From Chloroflexota bacterium (GTDB taxonomy: Bacteria > Chloroflexota > Limnocylindria > Limnocylindrales > CSP1-4), in the NCBI GenBank assembly GCA_021785175.1, contig JAJYGH010000040.1, forward strand, positions 1-43,913: a stretch of 43,913 bases of DNA, written 5' to 3'. The translations under genes were made by a program, and so were the position numbers. Below, piece by piece: positions 6,659 to 15,653 of the stretch; position 1 is the first letter of the stretch; each line of letters begins with the position of its first letter. Under the pieces are notes generated by a model. That model was given only the letters and a program-made list of their open reading frames with translations, searched no databases and was not told where the DNA came from.

Positions 6659-7804
6659 CTAGTCGACCATGACCGCCGGCCTGAGGCCGGTCGATGCCGC
6701 GGCCAGGGGACCGTCGGATCCCGCGATCTCCGCGGGTGACCGGTCGGTCGCCCCCTGCTCGGGCGGCGGTGGCGCACAGGAACCCCGCACCGCGAGCCGA
6801 GTCTCGAGCACGATGCGTCGGGGGCTGACGTCCGCCGTCTCCTCCATGCGGGACCGGAGGAGACGCATCGCCAGGACACCCTGCTCCGTGCTCGGTCTCG
6901 TGATCACGGTCAGCGGTGGAGACGTCAGCTCGGCGAGCGCGAGGTCGTCAAATCCGACGAACGACATTTCCTGCGGGATGCGGATCCCAAGGTTGTGAAT
7001 GGCACGCAGGGCGCCGATTGACATCAGGTTGTTCGAGGCGAACAGGGCAGTGGGCGCGGGTCTGACCGCGAGCAGCCGCAGCGCGGCCTGATACCCGCCG
7101 TCCTCGCGGAAGTCCGAGACCTGCAGATAGTGTTCGTCGAGGTCGCGGCCGGCGGACCGCAGTCCCTGCACAAACCCGTCGTGCCGTTCGCGGCCCGGCG
7201 TCGTGTCGAGCGGGCCGGCGATCAGCGCGATACGCTCGTGACCGAGCGAGACGAGGTACTCCGCCGCCTGCGCCGCCCCGTTCACGTTGTCGACCAGGAC
7301 GACATCGAAGGCCGCCGCGTCGATCTGACGGTCGATCAGGACGAGTGGCACGCGGCGCTCACGCAGCAGCAGCGGAGCGTCGGACCACTCCGTCGCCGGG
7401 GCCATGAGGATCGCATCCACCTGCTTCCGCAGCAGCGTGCGGACGATGGCGCGCTCCCGCTCGACGTTCTCGTCGGTGTTGCACAGCAGCAGGCTGTACT
7501 CGTCGGCCCGCATCACCGATTCGACACCCTTCACGACGTCAGCGAAGAACGGGTTGGAGATGTCGGGCACAAGCACTCCGATGGTGCGCGATGAGCCGGA
7601 CTTGAGGCTGCGGGCCAGCTGGTTCGGGCTGAAGGAGAGGGACTCGATCGCCTCGTGAATGTCTCGCGCCTGCCGGACCCGGTAGCCGTTCAGGTACCGC
7701 GACACGGTCGCCGTCGAGACGCGCGCCCGCGCAGCGACGTCCTTGATCGTCGCGGGCTTCCCCGGACGAGACGCGGGATCGTTCGCTGCTGGTACCGATT
7801 TCAC
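6659..7804 (-). CDS. LacI-family transcriptional regulator
   Basis: 381 aa. The N-terminal helix-turn-helix is clear (ATIKDVAARARVSTATVSRY, about residues 18-37), followed by the hinge helix (NQLARSLKSG) and a periplasmic-binding-protein-like ligand domain starting at TIGVLVPDISNPFFADVV. It normally represses a sugar operon until an inducer binds. It is about 40 aa longer than a typical LacI, with an extra N-terminal segment of about 15 residues and a Pro/Ser-rich C-terminal tail. The start is GTG with no Shine-Dalgarno, but a TACTAT -10 box sits seven bases before it, so the mRNA may be leaderless. The likely target is the tandem operator at 5238-5263 ahead of the ABC transporter; autoregulation is not evident. 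Confidence 0.92.
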   Translation of the reverse strand: MKSVPAANDPASRPGKPATIKDVAARARVSTATVSRYLNGYRVRQARDIHEAIESLSFSPNQLARSLKSGSSRTIGVLVPDISNPFFADVVKGVESVMRADEYSLLLCNTDENVERERAIVRTLLRKQVDAILMAPATEWSDAPLLLRERRVPLVLIDRQIDAAAFDVVLVDNVNGAAQAAEYLVSLGHERIALIAGPLDTTPGRERHDGFVQGLRSAGRDLDEHYLQVSDFREDGGYQAALRLLAVRPAPTALFASNNLMSIGALRAIHNLGIRIPQEMSFVGFDDLALAELTSPPLTVITRPSTEQGVLAMRLLRSRMEETADVSPRRIVLETRLAVRGSCAPPPPEQGATDRSPAEIAGSDGPLAAASTGLRPAVMVD

Positions 7805-7811
7805 CTACCGA

Positions 7812-7817
7812 ATAGTA
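7812..7817 (-). promoter_or_regulatory. -10 element (TACTAT) for a leaderless lacI transcript
   Basis: TACTAT on the minus strand ends seven bases before the GTG start at 7804, placing transcription initiation at or next to the start codon. No Shine-Dalgarno is present and no TTGACA-like -35 is seen 17 bp upstream. Confidence 0.55.
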
Positions 7818-7993
7818 GCCGCAGGGTCAAGTCGTCCGACTGTCGCCCGCTCCGTTGCTCCGCAGCCGAGGCGAGCCGGTTTCGGGCCGGGACGACCTGA
7901 GGAGTCTGGACGGGCTGCCGTCCTCGGTGGCCGACGGCGTGAAGGCAGACTCCGGCCGGCAGCACGTTCACAGACAAGCGGGAATGCGCCCGC

Positions 7994-10123
7994 CTACGCC
8001 CGGACGCGCTTCTCCCGGGGCAGCGGCGGAAGGTCGCGCCGCCCGTTCACGAGGAAGTGCCGGAACCACGCGACGACCTGCACGATGTTCTCGACGCGCC
8101 GGAACGGCGTCCCGCTCCGCGTCAGCTCGTGGGTCTCCTCGGGCACGCGCATCAACCGCACGGGGCGGCGGTGCGCTCGCAGCACCGCGAAGAACTCCTC
8201 GGCCTGCGTGATCGGCACCCGGAGGTCCTTCTCGGCGTGCTGGATCAGCACCGGGGTGCGCACCCGATCCGCGTACGCGATCGGACTGTGCCGCCAGAAC
8301 AGGTCCGGCTCCTCCCAGGGGTTCACGCCGTACTCCTCGATCCCGAACATCGGGCCGCCGATGTCGCCGGAGAGCATCTGGGAGGTCAGGTCGTTCACGG
8401 AGCGCGCGGTGAACGCGGCCTTGAAGCGGTCCGTGTGCCCCACGATCCAGCTCGTGAGGTAGCCGCCGTAGGAGCCGCCGGTGACGCCCAGGCGGTCGGG
8501 ATCGACCAGCCCGTCGGCCACCAGCGAGTCCACGCCGGCCATGACGTCGGCCATCGGGCCCTCGCCCCAGTCGCGGTAGTTCGCCCGGACGAAGTCCTGC
8601 CCATAGCCCTCGGATCCCCGCGGGTTGCACGCGTAGACGCTCATGCCCTCGGCGATCAGGCACTGCCACTCCCAGAACGGCGCGTACCCGTAGAGCGTCG
8701 CCGGGCCGCCGTGGATCTCGAGGACCAGCGGCGCCGGCCGGCCGTCCTGCCGCTTCGGCGCCGGGTAGAACCATCCCTGAATGCGCCGGCCGTCGACCTC
8801 GTGCCACCGCGTCTCGGGCGCGACCAGCGAGATGCCGGCCCAGCGCGACGCGGTCAGATCGCTGACGCGCCGCAGCGCGGCCTGGTCGAGCGGCGCCGCG
8901 AGCTCGGCGGGCACGTCGAGCACCACGACCTCGGGCGCATGCGTGGGATCCATCGCCGTGACCGCGATCCGCGATGCGCCATCGACCGCGACCTGATCGG
9001 TCCGGTTCAGGCAGTGTCGGCCCTCGGTGAGTCGCGCGGCGCGGCGCGTCTCGGCCTCGACCCGCCAGAGCTCGTAGCTGCCCTCGATCGGAGCGGCGAA
9101 CGTGATCCAGCGCCCGTCCGCGCTCCAGTGCAGGCGCGCCTCGCCGCCGCCGAGCAGGTCGCTGCCCATGCTCGCGCCCACCATGAGGTCGGTCTGCCCC
9201 GTGAGGTCCTCGCCCACCTGCTCCGGCGCGGCGGGAAACCGCCACACGTCGCGGCGGGCCGGCCCGCGCCCCTGGTACCGGTGCCCGACCGCGGCGATCC
9301 AGCGTCCGTCGGGGCTCCACGCGGGGGCGGAGAACTCCCGGCGGCCGCGACCGCCGGTCAGCCGCTCGACGTGGCGCGCGGTGACCTCGACCAGGAACAG
9401 CTCCGACTGCCAGTCGAGGTCGCGGTCGCGGTGACGGCGGGACTCGAACACGATTCGGCTGCCGTCCGGGCTCCACTCGAACGCGCCGTCGTTGAAGGCG
9501 CCACCGGTGAGCTTCGTTGCCTCGCCCGACGCGGCGTCCACCAGCCAGAGGTGCGTGAAGTGATCGTGGATGAAGCCGCTGCCGTTGTACTGGTACTGCA
9601 GCCGCTCGATGAACCGATAGTCGGACTCCGGCGCCTCACCTGGCTCGCGCCGCCGTCGCGGACCCTTCGTCGAGCGCTCGGACGTGCTCAACACGCAGAG
9701 TCGCGAGCCGTCCGGGCTCCATTCGAGCGCCTTCACCTCGTGCGGCAGCCGCGTCAGCTGGCGCGCCTCGCCGCCGCCCATCGGCAGCATCCAGACCTGC
9801 GCCCCCTCGTCGTCGGGCTCGTCGCCGTCCGGCACCTCGCTCCCACCACCGGCCCTGAGCACGCGACCGCGATCCGACAGGAACGCCAGCACGGTCCCGT
9901 CGGGGCTCCACCGAGGGTGCGTGTCGTGCTTCGAGCCGAGCGTGATCTGCCGCGCCGGCGCGGATCCGTCGGCGGGCGCGATCCAGATCGCGTCCCGGTA
10001 GTCGTCCTTGCCCGGCCCGATGGCCTTCGTCGTGAACACGACGTGGCTCCCGTCGGGCGAGAGCCTGACCTCGGTGGGGATGCGCAGGTCGTACAGGTCG
10101 GACGGCAGAGGCGGTCGCGGCAT
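7994..10123 (-). CDS. S9-family prolyl-oligopeptidase-type serine peptidase
   Basis: 709 aa. The N-terminal ~430 residues form a WD40-like beta-propeller with repeated WSPDGS/WSPDGT motifs; the C-terminal alpha/beta-hydrolase domain carries the peptidase site. The catalytic triad is visible as Ser551 (GGSYGGY), Asp633 (EKDLRVP) and His665 (EETHELTR). The family includes acylaminoacyl-peptidases and dipeptidyl peptidases, which remove residues from short peptides; no signal peptide is seen, so it is probably cytoplasmic. The ATG at 10123 follows a weak GAAGGA. It stands alone: 190 bp from lacI and divergent from the DUF971 gene across a 247-bp gap. Assignment to acylaminoacyl-peptidase rather than another S9 subgroup is not certain. 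Confidence 0.92.
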   Translation of the reverse strand: MPRPPLPSDLYDLRIPTEVRLSPDGSHVVFTTKAIGPGKDDYRDAIWIAPADGSAPARQITLGSKHDTHPRWSPDGTVLAFLSDRGRVLRAGGGSEVPDGDEPDDEGAQVWMLPMGGGEARQLTRLPHEVKALEWSPDGSRLCVLSTSERSTKGPRRRREPGEAPESDYRFIERLQYQYNGSGFIHDHFTHLWLVDAASGEATKLTGGAFNDGAFEWSPDGSRIVFESRRHRDRDLDWQSELFLVEVTARHVERLTGGRGRREFSAPAWSPDGRWIAAVGHRYQGRGPARRDVWRFPAAPEQVGEDLTGQTDLMVGASMGSDLLGGGEARLHWSADGRWITFAAPIEGSYELWRVEAETRRAARLTEGRHCLNRTDQVAVDGASRIAVTAMDPTHAPEVVVLDVPAELAAPLDQAALRRVSDLTASRWAGISLVAPETRWHEVDGRRIQGWFYPAPKRQDGRPAPLVLEIHGGPATLYGYAPFWEWQCLIAEGMSVYACNPRGSEGYGQDFVRANYRDWGEGPMADVMAGVDSLVADGLVDPDRLGVTGGSYGGYLTSWIVGHTDRFKAAFTARSVNDLTSQMLSGDIGGPMFGIEEYGVNPWEEPDLFWRHSPIAYADRVRTPVLIQHAEKDLRVPITQAEEFFAVLRAHRRPVRLMRVPEETHELTRSGTPFRRVENIVQVVAWFRHFLVNGRRDLPPLPREKRVRA

Positions 10124-10358
10124 GATCCTTCTCGTGCAGTGGCAGGCGCAGGCGCCGCGGCAGGGCGCGAGGCGTCCCGAACGGGACGTGCGGCGGCGAA
10201 TGGCTGCGCGTGCACGAGTCTATCCGCGCTCGTGTCCGTCCGCCCGTCGAGGCCCCCGCCGGCATCGTGGGGCCGTCTGGCGCAGCGCGCCTCGGGCACG
10301 TGCCCGTCGCCTCCGGCAGCGTACCCGCCCCACGCCCGGTCGCGCGCGCACGCGCGGC

Positions 10359-10364
10359 TACAAT
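10359..10364 (+). promoter_or_regulatory. -10 element (TACAAT) for a leaderless DUF971 transcript
   Basis: TACAAT ends six bases before the ATG at 10371. There is no Shine-Dalgarno between, so transcription would start at or just before the start codon. Confidence 0.6.
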
Positions 10365-10370
10365 CGCGCC

Positions 10371-10784
10371 ATGTCCACGCAGTCCATGCACCAGGCCGCC
10401 TCCACGCGCTACACCTCCGGCGGCGAATACCTCACGCCGGTCCGCATCCACGCCGACCGTGCCGCCGGTCGACTCGAGATCAGGTGGGCCGACGGGCACG
10501 AGACGGTGTACGACACGGTCGGCCTGCGCTGGCTGTGTCCGTGCGCGTACTGCCGGGGCGAGGCGGGACAGCCCGGCTGGCTCGACTCGTCGCCGACGCT
10601 GACGCCCGATCAGACGCGGCTCGTGGACGTCCAGCTCGTGGGGTCGTACGCCATCGCGCCGACGTGGGGCGACGGGCACCACACGGGCTATTACACCTTC
10701 GAGCAGCTGCGGGCGAACTGCTCGTGCCCGGAGGATGAGGCGCGCCGGAGCGGCCGCGCCGCACGCGAGGGAGAGACGGAATGA
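10371..10784 (+). CDS. DUF971 (gamma-butyrobetaine hydroxylase-like N-terminal) domain protein
   Basis: 137 aa. The central part matches DUF971: RIHADRAAGRLEIRWADGHE, then LRWLCPCAYCRGE, a Cys-rich zinc-binding-type site with further Cys near the end (NCSCPED). The domain occurs alone in many bacteria and as the N-terminal part of gamma-butyrobetaine hydroxylases; it has been linked to Fe-S protein maturation and metal handling, but the role of the free form is uncertain. Its stop overlaps the start of the UPF0145 gene (ATGA), so the pair is translationally coupled. The start is supported by the TACAAT box six bases upstream. An upstream in-frame open stretch lacks family features and was excluded. 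Confidence 0.82.
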   Translation: MSTQSMHQAASTRYTSGGEYLTPVRIHADRAAGRLEIRWADGHETVYDTVGLRWLCPCAYCRGEAGQPGWLDSSPTLTPDQTRLVDVQLVGSYAIAPTWGDGHHTGYYTFEQLRANCSCPEDEARRSGRAAREGETE

Positions 10785-11125
10785 TCATCAGCACGACCAA
10801 CTTCGTCGCGGGCTACCGCGTGGCCGAGACCAAGGGCCAGTGCTTCGGGGTCGTGGTGCGAAGCCGCGGCCTTGCCGGGAACGTCGCGGCCGGCCTGCGA
10901 TCGATCGTCGGCGGGGAGATCAAGGAGTACACGGAGCTCCTCGAGGATGCCCGGAAGCACGCGATCGACCGCATGGTCGCCAACGCGGCCGCGATGGGCG
11001 CGAACGCGATCCTCACGATGCGCTTCGACAGCTCCGAGATGGGCACCACGATGACCGAGATCGTGGCCTACGGCACGGCCGTCGTCATCGAGCCCGGCCA
11101 GTCGGGGTACGAGCAGGCGCGCTGA
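10781..11125 (+). CDS. UPF0145/YbjQ-family heavy-metal-binding-domain protein
   Basis: 114 aa, the normal size for YbjQ-like proteins. Characteristic segments are the N-terminal MIISTTNFVAGYRVAETKG, the central LLEDARKHAIDRMVANAAAM helix and the GANAILTMRFDSSEMG strand. These small proteins form pentameric rings and were grouped as putative heavy-metal-binding domains; the biological role is not established. The start ATG overlaps the DUF971 stop, and a third small gene follows 27 bp downstream, suggesting a three-gene unit. A metal-related function for the pair (zinc-type Cys cluster in DUF971) is inference. Confidence 0.87.
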   Translation: MIISTTNFVAGYRVAETKGQCFGVVVRSRGLAGNVAAGLRSIVGGEIKEYTELLEDARKHAIDRMVANAAAMGANAILTMRFDSSEMGTTMTEIVAYGTAVVIEPGQSGYEQAR

Positions 11126-11152
11126 CAGGCGCGCCTGCCTGCGGAGAACGGC

Positions 11153-11557
11153 GTGGAGATGGGCAGCACGGGACTCTCGCAGCTGCTTCGCGGCGTGCTG
11201 GGTGTCATCGGCGGCGTCGGTTTCCTGCTTGCCCTCGCGGTGATCGCGGCGGGCGAGCCGGTCGGCGCCGCGTGGCTGCTGATCGTCAGCGCGGTCCTGA
11301 TCCTCGTCGCGCTCTACGAGCAGGGGCGGTACCGGGCGTCGGCAGAGACCACGCGTGCATCGCGGCCGCCCGGCGGTCCGCCGATCCCCGGTGGTCCGGC
11401 GCAGGAGCCGTGGGCCGCGGCGTCGGCCGGTGCCGAACGGGAACCGGCCGGGCTGCAGCGAACCGACGAGGTGTTCGCGGATCCGACGACCGGTGCGCGA
11501 CTGCGCGTGTGGTTCGATCCGAAGACCGGCGAGCGCCGGTACGTGCCGGAGCCCTGA
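11153..11557 (+). CDS. Small two-helix membrane protein, unknown function
   Basis: 134 aa. GTG start with GGAG six bases upstream. Two transmembrane helices are predicted at about residues 12-33 (LRGVLGVIGGVGFLLALAVI) and 37-56 (GAAWLLIVSAVLILVALYE). A Pro/Ala/Gly-rich linker follows, then a compact C-terminal segment with the repeat-like pattern DPTTGARLRVWFDPKTGERR. That last pattern suggests a small folded cytoplasmic patch, perhaps a beta-hairpin. It is 27 bp after the UPF0145 gene and 48 bp before ppk1, so it belongs to one or other transcript. No function can be assigned. Confidence 0.72.
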   Translation: MEMGSTGLSQLLRGVLGVIGGVGFLLALAVIAAGEPVGAAWLLIVSAVLILVALYEQGRYRASAETTRASRPPGGPPIPGGPAQEPWAAASAGAEREPAGLQRTDEVFADPTTGARLRVWFDPKTGERRYVPEP

Positions 11558-11605
11558 CGCCATGGCTGTCAGCGCGGCCGGGCCGAGCCGGGGGGTGATC
11601 CGCTG

Positions 11606-13834
11606 ATGGCGACCGTGCGTGGGAACGGCAGCGGCAGTGGTGCCGGGGCCGCCGGAGGCGCACGGGGTGCGCGCGACGCGGTCCCGGTGGTGACCACGGC
11701 CCCGGGTCCGGCTGCAACCGTGGGCGCCGTCGCGTCGAGCGCCACGGCCGCACGCGTTCCGCGGAGGGAACGCCACGCGCCGTCGATGCCGTACACGAAC
11801 CGGGAGCTGAGCTGGCTGGACTTCAACGCGCGGGTGCTCCACGAGGCCCACGACGAGCGGAACCCGCTGCTCGAACGCACCCGGTTCCTGGCGATCTTCT
11901 CGAGCAACCTCGACGAGTTCTTCCAGGTCCGGGTCGCGGGCGTGAAGCAGCAGATGGCCGCGGGTGGCGCGCAGCGGACGCCAGATGGCCTGAGCCCGGG
12001 GGAGACCCTGCGGGCGATCCGCTCCAAGGTCTTGCCGATGGTCGCCTCGCAGTCAGAGACGTGGTCGCAGGTCCGGCGCGAGCTGATTGGGCACGGGATC
12101 CGCATCGTCAGCTGGTCCGAGCGACCCGAGCGGCACCTCGAGCTCCGCCAGCGGTTCATCGACGAGATCTTCCCGGTACTGACGCCGCTCGCCGTCGATC
12201 CCGGCCACCCGTTTCCCTACATCAGCAACCTGTCCCTGTCGCTGGCCGTCACTGTCCGTAACCCGGAGACCGGCGAGCGCGGGTTCGCGCGGATCAAGGT
12301 CCCGCCGGTCCTACCGCGGCTGGTCGAGGTCGGCGTCCGGACCTACATGCTCCTCGAGCAGGTCATCGCGGCCAACCTGGACGTGCTGTTTCCCGGCATG
12401 GACATCCTCGAGCATCACCTGTTCCGCGTGACGCGCAACGCCGACCTGGCGATCGAGGAGGACGAGGCCGACGACCTGCTGCTGGCGATCCAGGAGGAGC
12501 TGCGTCGGCGGCGCTTCGGGGATGTCGTCCGCCTGGAGGTCGAGCGCTCGATGCCGACCGAGACGCGCGCGATCCTCCAGCGCGGACTCCAGTGCTCGCC
12601 GGAGGACGTCTTCGAGATCTCCGGCACGCTCGACCTGACGGCGCTCTTCGAGCTGGCCGACCTCGACATTCCGAGCCTCCAGCTCGCGCCGTGGAACCCG
12701 GTGACGCCGCCGCGCCTCGTGCCGGCGGACCCGGACGAGCCGGTCGACATCTTCGCCGCGATCCGCGACGGCGACATCCTGGTCCATCACCCGTACGAAT
12801 CGTTCTCGCGGTCCGTCCAGCGGTTCGTCGAGCAGGCTGCCGACGATCCCGACGTGCTTGCGATCAAGCAGACGCTGTACAGGACGAGCGGCGATTCGCC
12901 GATCGTGCAGGCGCTCATCCGGGCGGCGGATCGCGGCAAACAGGTGGTGGTGCTCGTCGAGATCAAGGCCCGGTTCGACGAGGAGGCGAACATCGGCTGG
13001 GCCCGTGCGCTCGAGCGTGCCGGCGCGCACGTCGTCTACGGGCTCGTCGGGCTCAAGACGCACTCGAAGACGATGCTGGTGGTCCGCCGGGAGGGTCGCG
13101 GATTGCGCCGGTACGTCCACGTCGGGACGGGCAACTACAACACGAAGACGGCCCGCATCTACGTCGATCTCGGGCTGCTCAGCTGCCGCTCGGAACTCGG
13201 CGCCGACGTCACCGATCTCTTCAACTTCCTGACCGGCCTCTCGCGGCAGCGCGCGTTCCGGCGGCTCCTTGTCGCACCGTTCGGGCTTCGCGAGGGGATC
13301 GTCGCCCGGATCGACCGGGAGATCGAGCGCCAGCAGACGGCCGGCGACGGGAGGATCGTGCTCAAGCTCAACGCGATCGTCGACCCGTCGATCATCCGCG
13401 CGCTCTACCGCGCCAGCCAGGCGGGCGTCCAGGTCGACCTGATCGTGCGGGGGATCTGCTCGCTGCGCCCCGGGCTCGTGGGCGTGAGCGAGACGATCCG
13501 CGTGCGCTCGATCGTCGGGCGGTTCCTCGAGCACTCCCGGATCTTCTACTTCCGCAACGGCGGCGACGAGGAGTTCCTCATCGGCTCGGCCGACATGATG
13601 GAGCGCAATCTCGACCGCCGCGTGGAGGCGGTCGCGCCGGTCGACGACCCGGCGCTCCGCGAGCGGCTGCGCGAGATCCTCGACGTCATGCTGCGCGACG
13701 ACCGGCGGTCGTGGGAGCTCGGCGACGACGGGCTGTGGCGGCGGGTCGAGGCGTTCGACGACGGTGCGGCCGGGCTCGACACGTTCGAGACGATGATGGC
13801 CCGCGCGCTGGCAACGTCGGAGGGGACGGCGTGA
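11606..13834 (+). CDS. ppk1: Polyphosphate kinase 1
   Basis: 742 aa. PPK1 reversibly polymerises the gamma-phosphate of ATP into inorganic polyphosphate. The N-domain begins at YTNRELSWLDFNARVL (about residue 62); the two catalytic histidines lie in KTHSKTM (His486) and VHVGTGNYN (His505), 19 apart as in E. coli (435 and 454). KQTLYRTSGDSP and HPYESF are also present. About 60 N-terminal residues are a Gly/Ala/Thr/Val-rich low-complexity extension not found in the family, so the true start could be the ATG at 11787; neither has an ideal ribosome site. Its stop overlaps the GTG of the CYTH-CHAD gene, giving tight coupling to a polyphosphate-binding protein. The cluster continues with SixA, DUF47 and PiT. 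Confidence 0.95.
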   Translation: MATVRGNGSGSGAGAAGGARGARDAVPVVTTAPGPAATVGAVASSATAARVPRRERHAPSMPYTNRELSWLDFNARVLHEAHDERNPLLERTRFLAIFSSNLDEFFQVRVAGVKQQMAAGGAQRTPDGLSPGETLRAIRSKVLPMVASQSETWSQVRRELIGHGIRIVSWSERPERHLELRQRFIDEIFPVLTPLAVDPGHPFPYISNLSLSLAVTVRNPETGERGFARIKVPPVLPRLVEVGVRTYMLLEQVIAANLDVLFPGMDILEHHLFRVTRNADLAIEEDEADDLLLAIQEELRRRRFGDVVRLEVERSMPTETRAILQRGLQCSPEDVFEISGTLDLTALFELADLDIPSLQLAPWNPVTPPRLVPADPDEPVDIFAAIRDGDILVHHPYESFSRSVQRFVEQAADDPDVLAIKQTLYRTSGDSPIVQALIRAADRGKQVVVLVEIKARFDEEANIGWARALERAGAHVVYGLVGLKTHSKTMLVVRREGRGLRRYVHVGTGNYNTKTARIYVDLGLLSCRSELGADVTDLFNFLTGLSRQRAFRRLLVAPFGLREGIVARIDREIERQQTAGDGRIVLKLNAIVDPSIIRALYRASQAGVQVDLIVRGICSLRPGLVGVSETIRVRSIVGRFLEHSRIFYFRNGGDEEFLIGSADMMERNLDRRVEAVAPVDDPALRERLREILDVMLRDDRRSWELGDDGLWRRVEAFDDGAAGLDTFETMMARALATSEGTA

Positions 13835-15621
13835 CGGCGTCGGCGGGCGGCGGAGAAGCCGGGCCGGCGCGGACCGCCGATGCCGAGGGCCCGACGCCGC
13901 GGTCCGGGGACGAGGCCGGTGGCAGCCCGGGGCAGACCGGAGCCGGAGAGGAGATCGAGATCGAGCTGAAGTACGACGTCATCGATCCGACCGCGCTCGA
14001 GGCGTTCCTGGCCGCGCCGACCGTCGCCGGGCTCCCCGGCGGGCAGTGGCGCGAGGTCCGCGTCGAGGACCGGTACGTGGACACGGCGGACCGGGCAGTC
14101 GAGCGGCACGGGTATGCGGCACGAATCCGCGAACGGGACGGCCGCCGGCTGATCGGGCTCAAGTCGCTGACGCCGCCGGACGGAGCGCTGCATCGCCGCG
14201 AGGAGATCGAGGGTCCGGCGGGCGCGCCGCTCGAGGTCGCGGAGGCACTCGACCGCGGCGAGGCGCACGTCCCGGACGAGGGGCTCGATCCCGCTGCATG
14301 GCCACAGAGCCCCGCGCGCGACCGCCTCCGCGAGATGGCGGGGGACGAGCCACTGCACGAGCTCTTCGTCGTCCGGCAGCAGCGCCGGGTGCGGGTGGTC
14401 AGCGGCCCGGAGGGCTCGGCGGAGCTCAGCCTCGACGAGGTCGAGGTCGTGCATGACGGAGCGCGGATGGCGGCGTTCCCGGCGCTCGAGGTCGAACTGC
14501 GGGACGGGGGCGAGGCGCTGCTACGGCGGCTGGCCGCCGCGCTGGAGGAGACCGGCGCCGTGCGATCGGCGTCGGTGTCGAAGTACGAGACGGCGCGACG
14601 TCTCGTGGAGCGCGCCGCTGCTGCTCCCGTCGGGCCTGCCCCTTCGGACACGCCGGCCGCGCATCCCGCGCCGTCCCCGGTGCTCGGCGCGGGCCGTCCC
14701 GCCGGCGTCACCGCCGACGACCTGTTCGCGGAGGCCGGTCGCAGGATCCTGCGGTTCCAGCTCGCACGGCTGCTCGCCGCGGAGGAGGGCACGCGCAGCG
14801 GGACGAGCGCGTCCGACCTGCACAAGATGCGCGTCGCGACGCGCCGGATGCGCGCCGCGTGGCGGACATTCGGCGACGCCTACCGACCCGGACGCGTCCG
14901 GAGATCGGTGCGGTCGCTTCGACTGCTGGGCCGCCACCTCGGGATGGTCCGGGACCTCGACGTCCTGCTCGACAGCCTCGCGGCGCACGCCGCGAGGCTC
15001 GAGCCCGCCGAGCGCGAGGCGCTCGCGCCGCTGGCGCGGGCCTGGCACGCGGACCGCGACACTGCGCGGGCTGCCCTGACGAGGTACCTGGAGTCGAGGG
15101 CGTACCGGCGCCTCACCGAGGACCTGCTCGCGTTCGCCGAGACCCCGGGGCAGGACGCGCGGCCAGCGGGCCCCACCGACCCGCGGAGAGTCCGCGAGAT
15201 GGTCCCGAGCCGGCTGTGGGCGGCCTACGGCGTCGCGCGTGCCTACGACGGGGTGCTGCGGTGGGCCGACCTCGCAACGCTGCACCAGCTCCGGATCGCC
15301 GTGAAGCGCCTCCGCGACGCGACGGACTCGGTCCGCGATGCCCTGGGGCCCGACGTCGAGGGCGTCCTCGAGCGGCTCGTCGCCGTCCAGGACCACCTTG
15401 GCGCGCTGCACGACGCGGACGTCGCCTCCGGGCTCGCGCGGACGTTCCTCGTCGAGCACGCCGCGACGCTCTCGCCCGACTCGGCGAACGCGGTCGGGAC
15501 CTACCTCGCCGCACGCGAGCGGGAGGTCACGCGGCTGCGCCGGACCATGGGGCCTGCATGGCGCCGGGTGACGGCCCTCGAGTTCCGGCGCGCGCTCGGT
15601 CGCGCCGTCGCGCACCTGTAG
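13831..15621 (+). CDS. CYTH-CHAD fusion protein (triphosphatase / polyphosphate-binding)
   Basis: 596 aa. The start is the GTG overlapping the ppk1 stop, with GGAGGGG just upstream. A low-complexity stretch (residues 1-38) precedes the CYTH domain (about 40-250) with its ExExK metal/triphosphate motif at Glu43, Glu45 and Lys47. The CHAD domain spans about 295-595, showing the paired conserved histidine helices LHKMRVATRRMRAAWRTF and LHQLRIAVKRLRDATDS. CYTH enzymes hydrolyse inorganic triphosphate or thiamine triphosphate; CHAD is an all-helical, Arg/Lys-rich domain that binds polyphosphate granules. Translational coupling with PPK1 supports a role on polyphosphate: trimming, anchoring or sensing. 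Whether this CYTH domain is catalytically active is not shown by sequence alone. Confidence 0.92.
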   Translation: MTASAGGGEAGPARTADAEGPTPRSGDEAGGSPGQTGAGEEIEIELKYDVIDPTALEAFLAAPTVAGLPGGQWREVRVEDRYVDTADRAVERHGYAARIRERDGRRLIGLKSLTPPDGALHRREEIEGPAGAPLEVAEALDRGEAHVPDEGLDPAAWPQSPARDRLREMAGDEPLHELFVVRQQRRVRVVSGPEGSAELSLDEVEVVHDGARMAAFPALEVELRDGGEALLRRLAAALEETGAVRSASVSKYETARRLVERAAAAPVGPAPSDTPAAHPAPSPVLGAGRPAGVTADDLFAEAGRRILRFQLARLLAAEEGTRSGTSASDLHKMRVATRRMRAAWRTFGDAYRPGRVRRSVRSLRLLGRHLGMVRDLDVLLDSLAAHAARLEPAEREALAPLARAWHADRDTARAALTRYLESRAYRRLTEDLLAFAETPGQDARPAGPTDPRRVREMVPSRLWAAYGVARAYDGVLRWADLATLHQLRIAVKRLRDATDSVRDALGPDVEGVLERLVAVQDHLGALHDADVASGLARTFLVEHAATLSPDSANAVGTYLAAREREVTRLRRTMGPAWRRVTALEFRRALGRAVAHL

Positions 15622-15653
15622 CCGGACCACGGATCGAAGGGAAGGAGCGCGTC

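Noticed and set aside
8057-10738. Open plus-strand frame of 893 codons opposite the S9 peptidase
   Set aside because: The minus-strand S9 peptidase has a full catalytic triad and propeller; the antisense frame has no family features.
12592-15621. Long frame that would fuse a large extension to CYTH-CHAD
   Set aside because: The part before 13831 is an alternative frame of ppk1; the GTG at 13831 with GGAGGGG upstream gives the proper domain start.
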